NCBI GenBank assembly: GCA_028282865.1
Contig: JANQHA010000223.1
Location: 1-7,286 of the forward strand
Direction: 5' to 3'
DNA from: Oligoflexales bacterium
GTDB taxonomy: Bacteria > Bdellovibrionota_B > Oligoflexia > Oligoflexales > CACXFL01
DNA length: 7,286 nucleotides
The stretch's first letter is position 1. Every line of letters begins with the position of its first letter. A program made the position numbers and the translations under genes. The notes beneath the pieces were generated by a model that ran no database searches, was not told the DNA's origin, and saw nothing but the letters and a program-made list of their open reading frames with translations. Of this stretch, positions 6,100-7,286 are shown one piece after another.

Positions 6100-7286
6100 T
6101 TAAAAATATACCTTAGCAGGAGGATTAGTGGTTTTGATATTTAGCTCACTGATATAGATAGAGCCGTACCATACCCCTCCGCTAAGCATCCTACCGGCAT
6201 CACTGTAATATATTACGCCTATTTTTTTTGCATTATGCTTCTCTAAAATAGCGATAATCTTCTCGTAGCCTTTTATGCGTTTGCGGCATTTCTTCTGAAT
6301 TTCCCATTGAAAAGCACAGAACTCACTGAATTTATCATGTAAAAACTTAGCCCATAGCAAGGGTGAGCGGCCACCGCCATCTAAACCATTTACATCCGCT
6401 CCAGCCTCGACCAGTGCAGCAACAAGTTCAGGTTCAGGGCCATGAAAGGTCCTGGGATAGCCTGTGTTCTCCATATTCATGTCAGAGGTGTTAGCTAGTG
6501 CAATGGCAAGCGTTAGAATACGGTGCTTCAGCTTATTTAATTTTTCCACCAAGTTAAAATCTGCTCCCCATCTTTTGAACATACCTATCATCTTCTTTAG
6601 AACCTCAGGTGATGTATCATTTGAATAAAGGACGAAGCGCCCCAAAGAAGATAAATTGGTTCTATCGCACCAAGAACTATTTCTCACCTCTAACTTGACT
6701 ACGCCATCTAACCATTCATCATCGACGACTCGACAACCCTGAGCATTAATATCTATTCCACCTGGGGTGTTTATATAAGGTTCAAATAACTTCAAAATAT
6801 CAAATCGCTTATCAGAATTGAGCTCTGATAAATACCTATCGAATAGCGTCATCAAAACGTGGCCATCTTCGTTCGATATCGGTGTTTTAGCATCTAAAAG
6901 GTCTTTTACAGCGTGAACATTGTGACGATAACTTGCTATATGCAGCAGCTTGGTTGCGTCTTCCCTGCGATCAGATTGGGAAAGTTTAGCAATCATCCGC
7001 TTACGAGATTCGGATTTACGATCGATTTTAAATACCTGCCAACTCAACGAATTATAAAGCGCTTCATCTGGAAAACCATAACCTAACAGCAGGTCGTAAA
7101 AGCTTTTACCATCACCACGAGTAAAATCGAGAGTATCATAAAAGCTCATCAACATATCCCCACTAGAGAACACCCTAAAGTCTGCATCTTGTCGATCTAG
7201 TATCCGTTTAACAAGATCAACCTTTCTATCACTTAGAACGCCAAAATAGCCTGATTGTGTCAGGTAGTCGGTCGGCAGCAGCCCTT
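6100..7286 (-). CDS. Ankyrin-repeat protein, 5' end outside window
   Basis: The frame is open from the right edge of the window to a TAA at 6100-6102, giving 394 visible residues. The GTG at 7173 is internal: the frame continues unbroken through it, and the 37 residues before it already fit an ankyrin unit. Degenerate ankyrin repeats are visible at about 3-35 (KVDLVKRILDRQDAD), 111-137 (LLHIASYRHNVHAVKDLL), 221-244 (VLKKMIGMFKRWGADFN), 255-302 (LVAALVEAGADVNGLDG) and 305-353 (GRSPLLWAKF, then KIIAILEKHNAK). The last two are split by insertions of about 18-20 residues. A 40-residue non-repeat tail rich in Gly, Tyr and Ile ends the protein. No membrane helix or catalytic motif is visible. Ankyrin repeats bind proteins; the partner is unknown, and an enzymatic or export domain could lie in the missing N-terminus. 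Confidence 0.82.
   Translation of the reverse strand, partial: GLLPTDYLTQSGYFGVLSDRKVDLVKRILDRQDADFRVFSSGDMLMSFYDTLDFTRGDGKSFYDLLLGYGFPDEALYNSLSWQVFKIDRKSESRKRMIAKLSQSDRREDATKLLHIASYRHNVHAVKDLLDAKTPISNEDGHVLMTLFDRYLSELNSDKRFDILKLFEPYINTPGGIDINAQGCRVVDDEWLDGVVKLEVRNSSWCDRTNLSSLGRFVLYSNDTSPEVLKKMIGMFKRWGADFNLVEKLNKLKHRILTLAIALANTSDMNMENTGYPRTFHGPEPELVAALVEAGADVNGLDGGGRSPLLWAKFLHDKFSEFCAFQWEIQKKCRKRIKGYEKIIAILEKHNAKKIGVIYYSDAGRMLSGGVWYGSIYISELNIKTTNPPAKVYF

Noticed and set aside
6079..6100. GC-rich element between kinase and ankyrin genes as a bidirectional terminator
   Set aside because: The best arms (AGCG/CGCT) are 4 bp with a 13-nt GC-rich loop, and no T-run follows on the kinase strand; too weak to call.
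6100..7173. A complete 357-residue ankyrin gene starting at GTG 7173
   Set aside because: The frame continues upstream to the window edge and the added 37 residues fit an ankyrin unit; the GTG is internal.

Overview
The window reads as a piece of a Gram-negative genome of moderate to low GC. It carries signal peptides of the lipoprotein type, a receptor with a periplasmic domain, and dense signalling genes. The mix of lipoprotein trypsin homologs, 7TMR-DISM-type receptors coupled to a class III cyclase, hybrid histidine kinases and small Cys-containing lipoproteins is reminiscent of Bdellovibrionota/Oligoflexia or similar environmental bacteria. That taxonomic guess rests on style of gene content only and is weak. 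No mobile element, phage gene, tRNA, rRNA or CRISPR array is visible.

Layout, left to right: (1) the 3' end of an unrecognised gene (1-483, +), entering from outside the window; (2) a short gap with a 9-bp stem-loop, then a secreted, probably lipid-anchored protein with a trypsin fold whose catalytic His and Ser are replaced (565-1428, +); (3) convergent to it after only 21 nt, an 805-residue multidomain receptor (1450-3867, -) made of an N-terminal class III adenylate cyclase, one membrane helix, a sugar-binding-like periplasmic domain, seven membrane helices and a C-terminal GAF domain; (4) a 270-nt divergent intergenic region with a plausible extended -10 promoter; (5) a 69-residue lipoprotein (4138-4347, +); (6) a 225-nt gap, then a soluble GAF-histidine kinase-receiver hybrid with a TTG start (4573-6060, +); (7) convergent after 39 nt, an ankyrin-repeat protein that runs off the right edge (6100-7286, -).

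No operon is compelling: orientations alternate and gaps are either convergent or hold likely promoters. The common theme is sensing. The cyclase receptor and the kinase both carry GAF-type sensory domains, one in a membrane receptor and one cytosolic. A functional link between them is inference from adjacency only. The most notable items are the receptor cyclase with its catalytic domain at the N-terminus and a GAF domain bearing a near-NKFDE signature at the other end, and the trypsin-fold lipoprotein that has lost two of three catalytic residues and gained a strongly basic tail. No defence system, biosynthetic cluster or other fully new multi-gene system could be supported.
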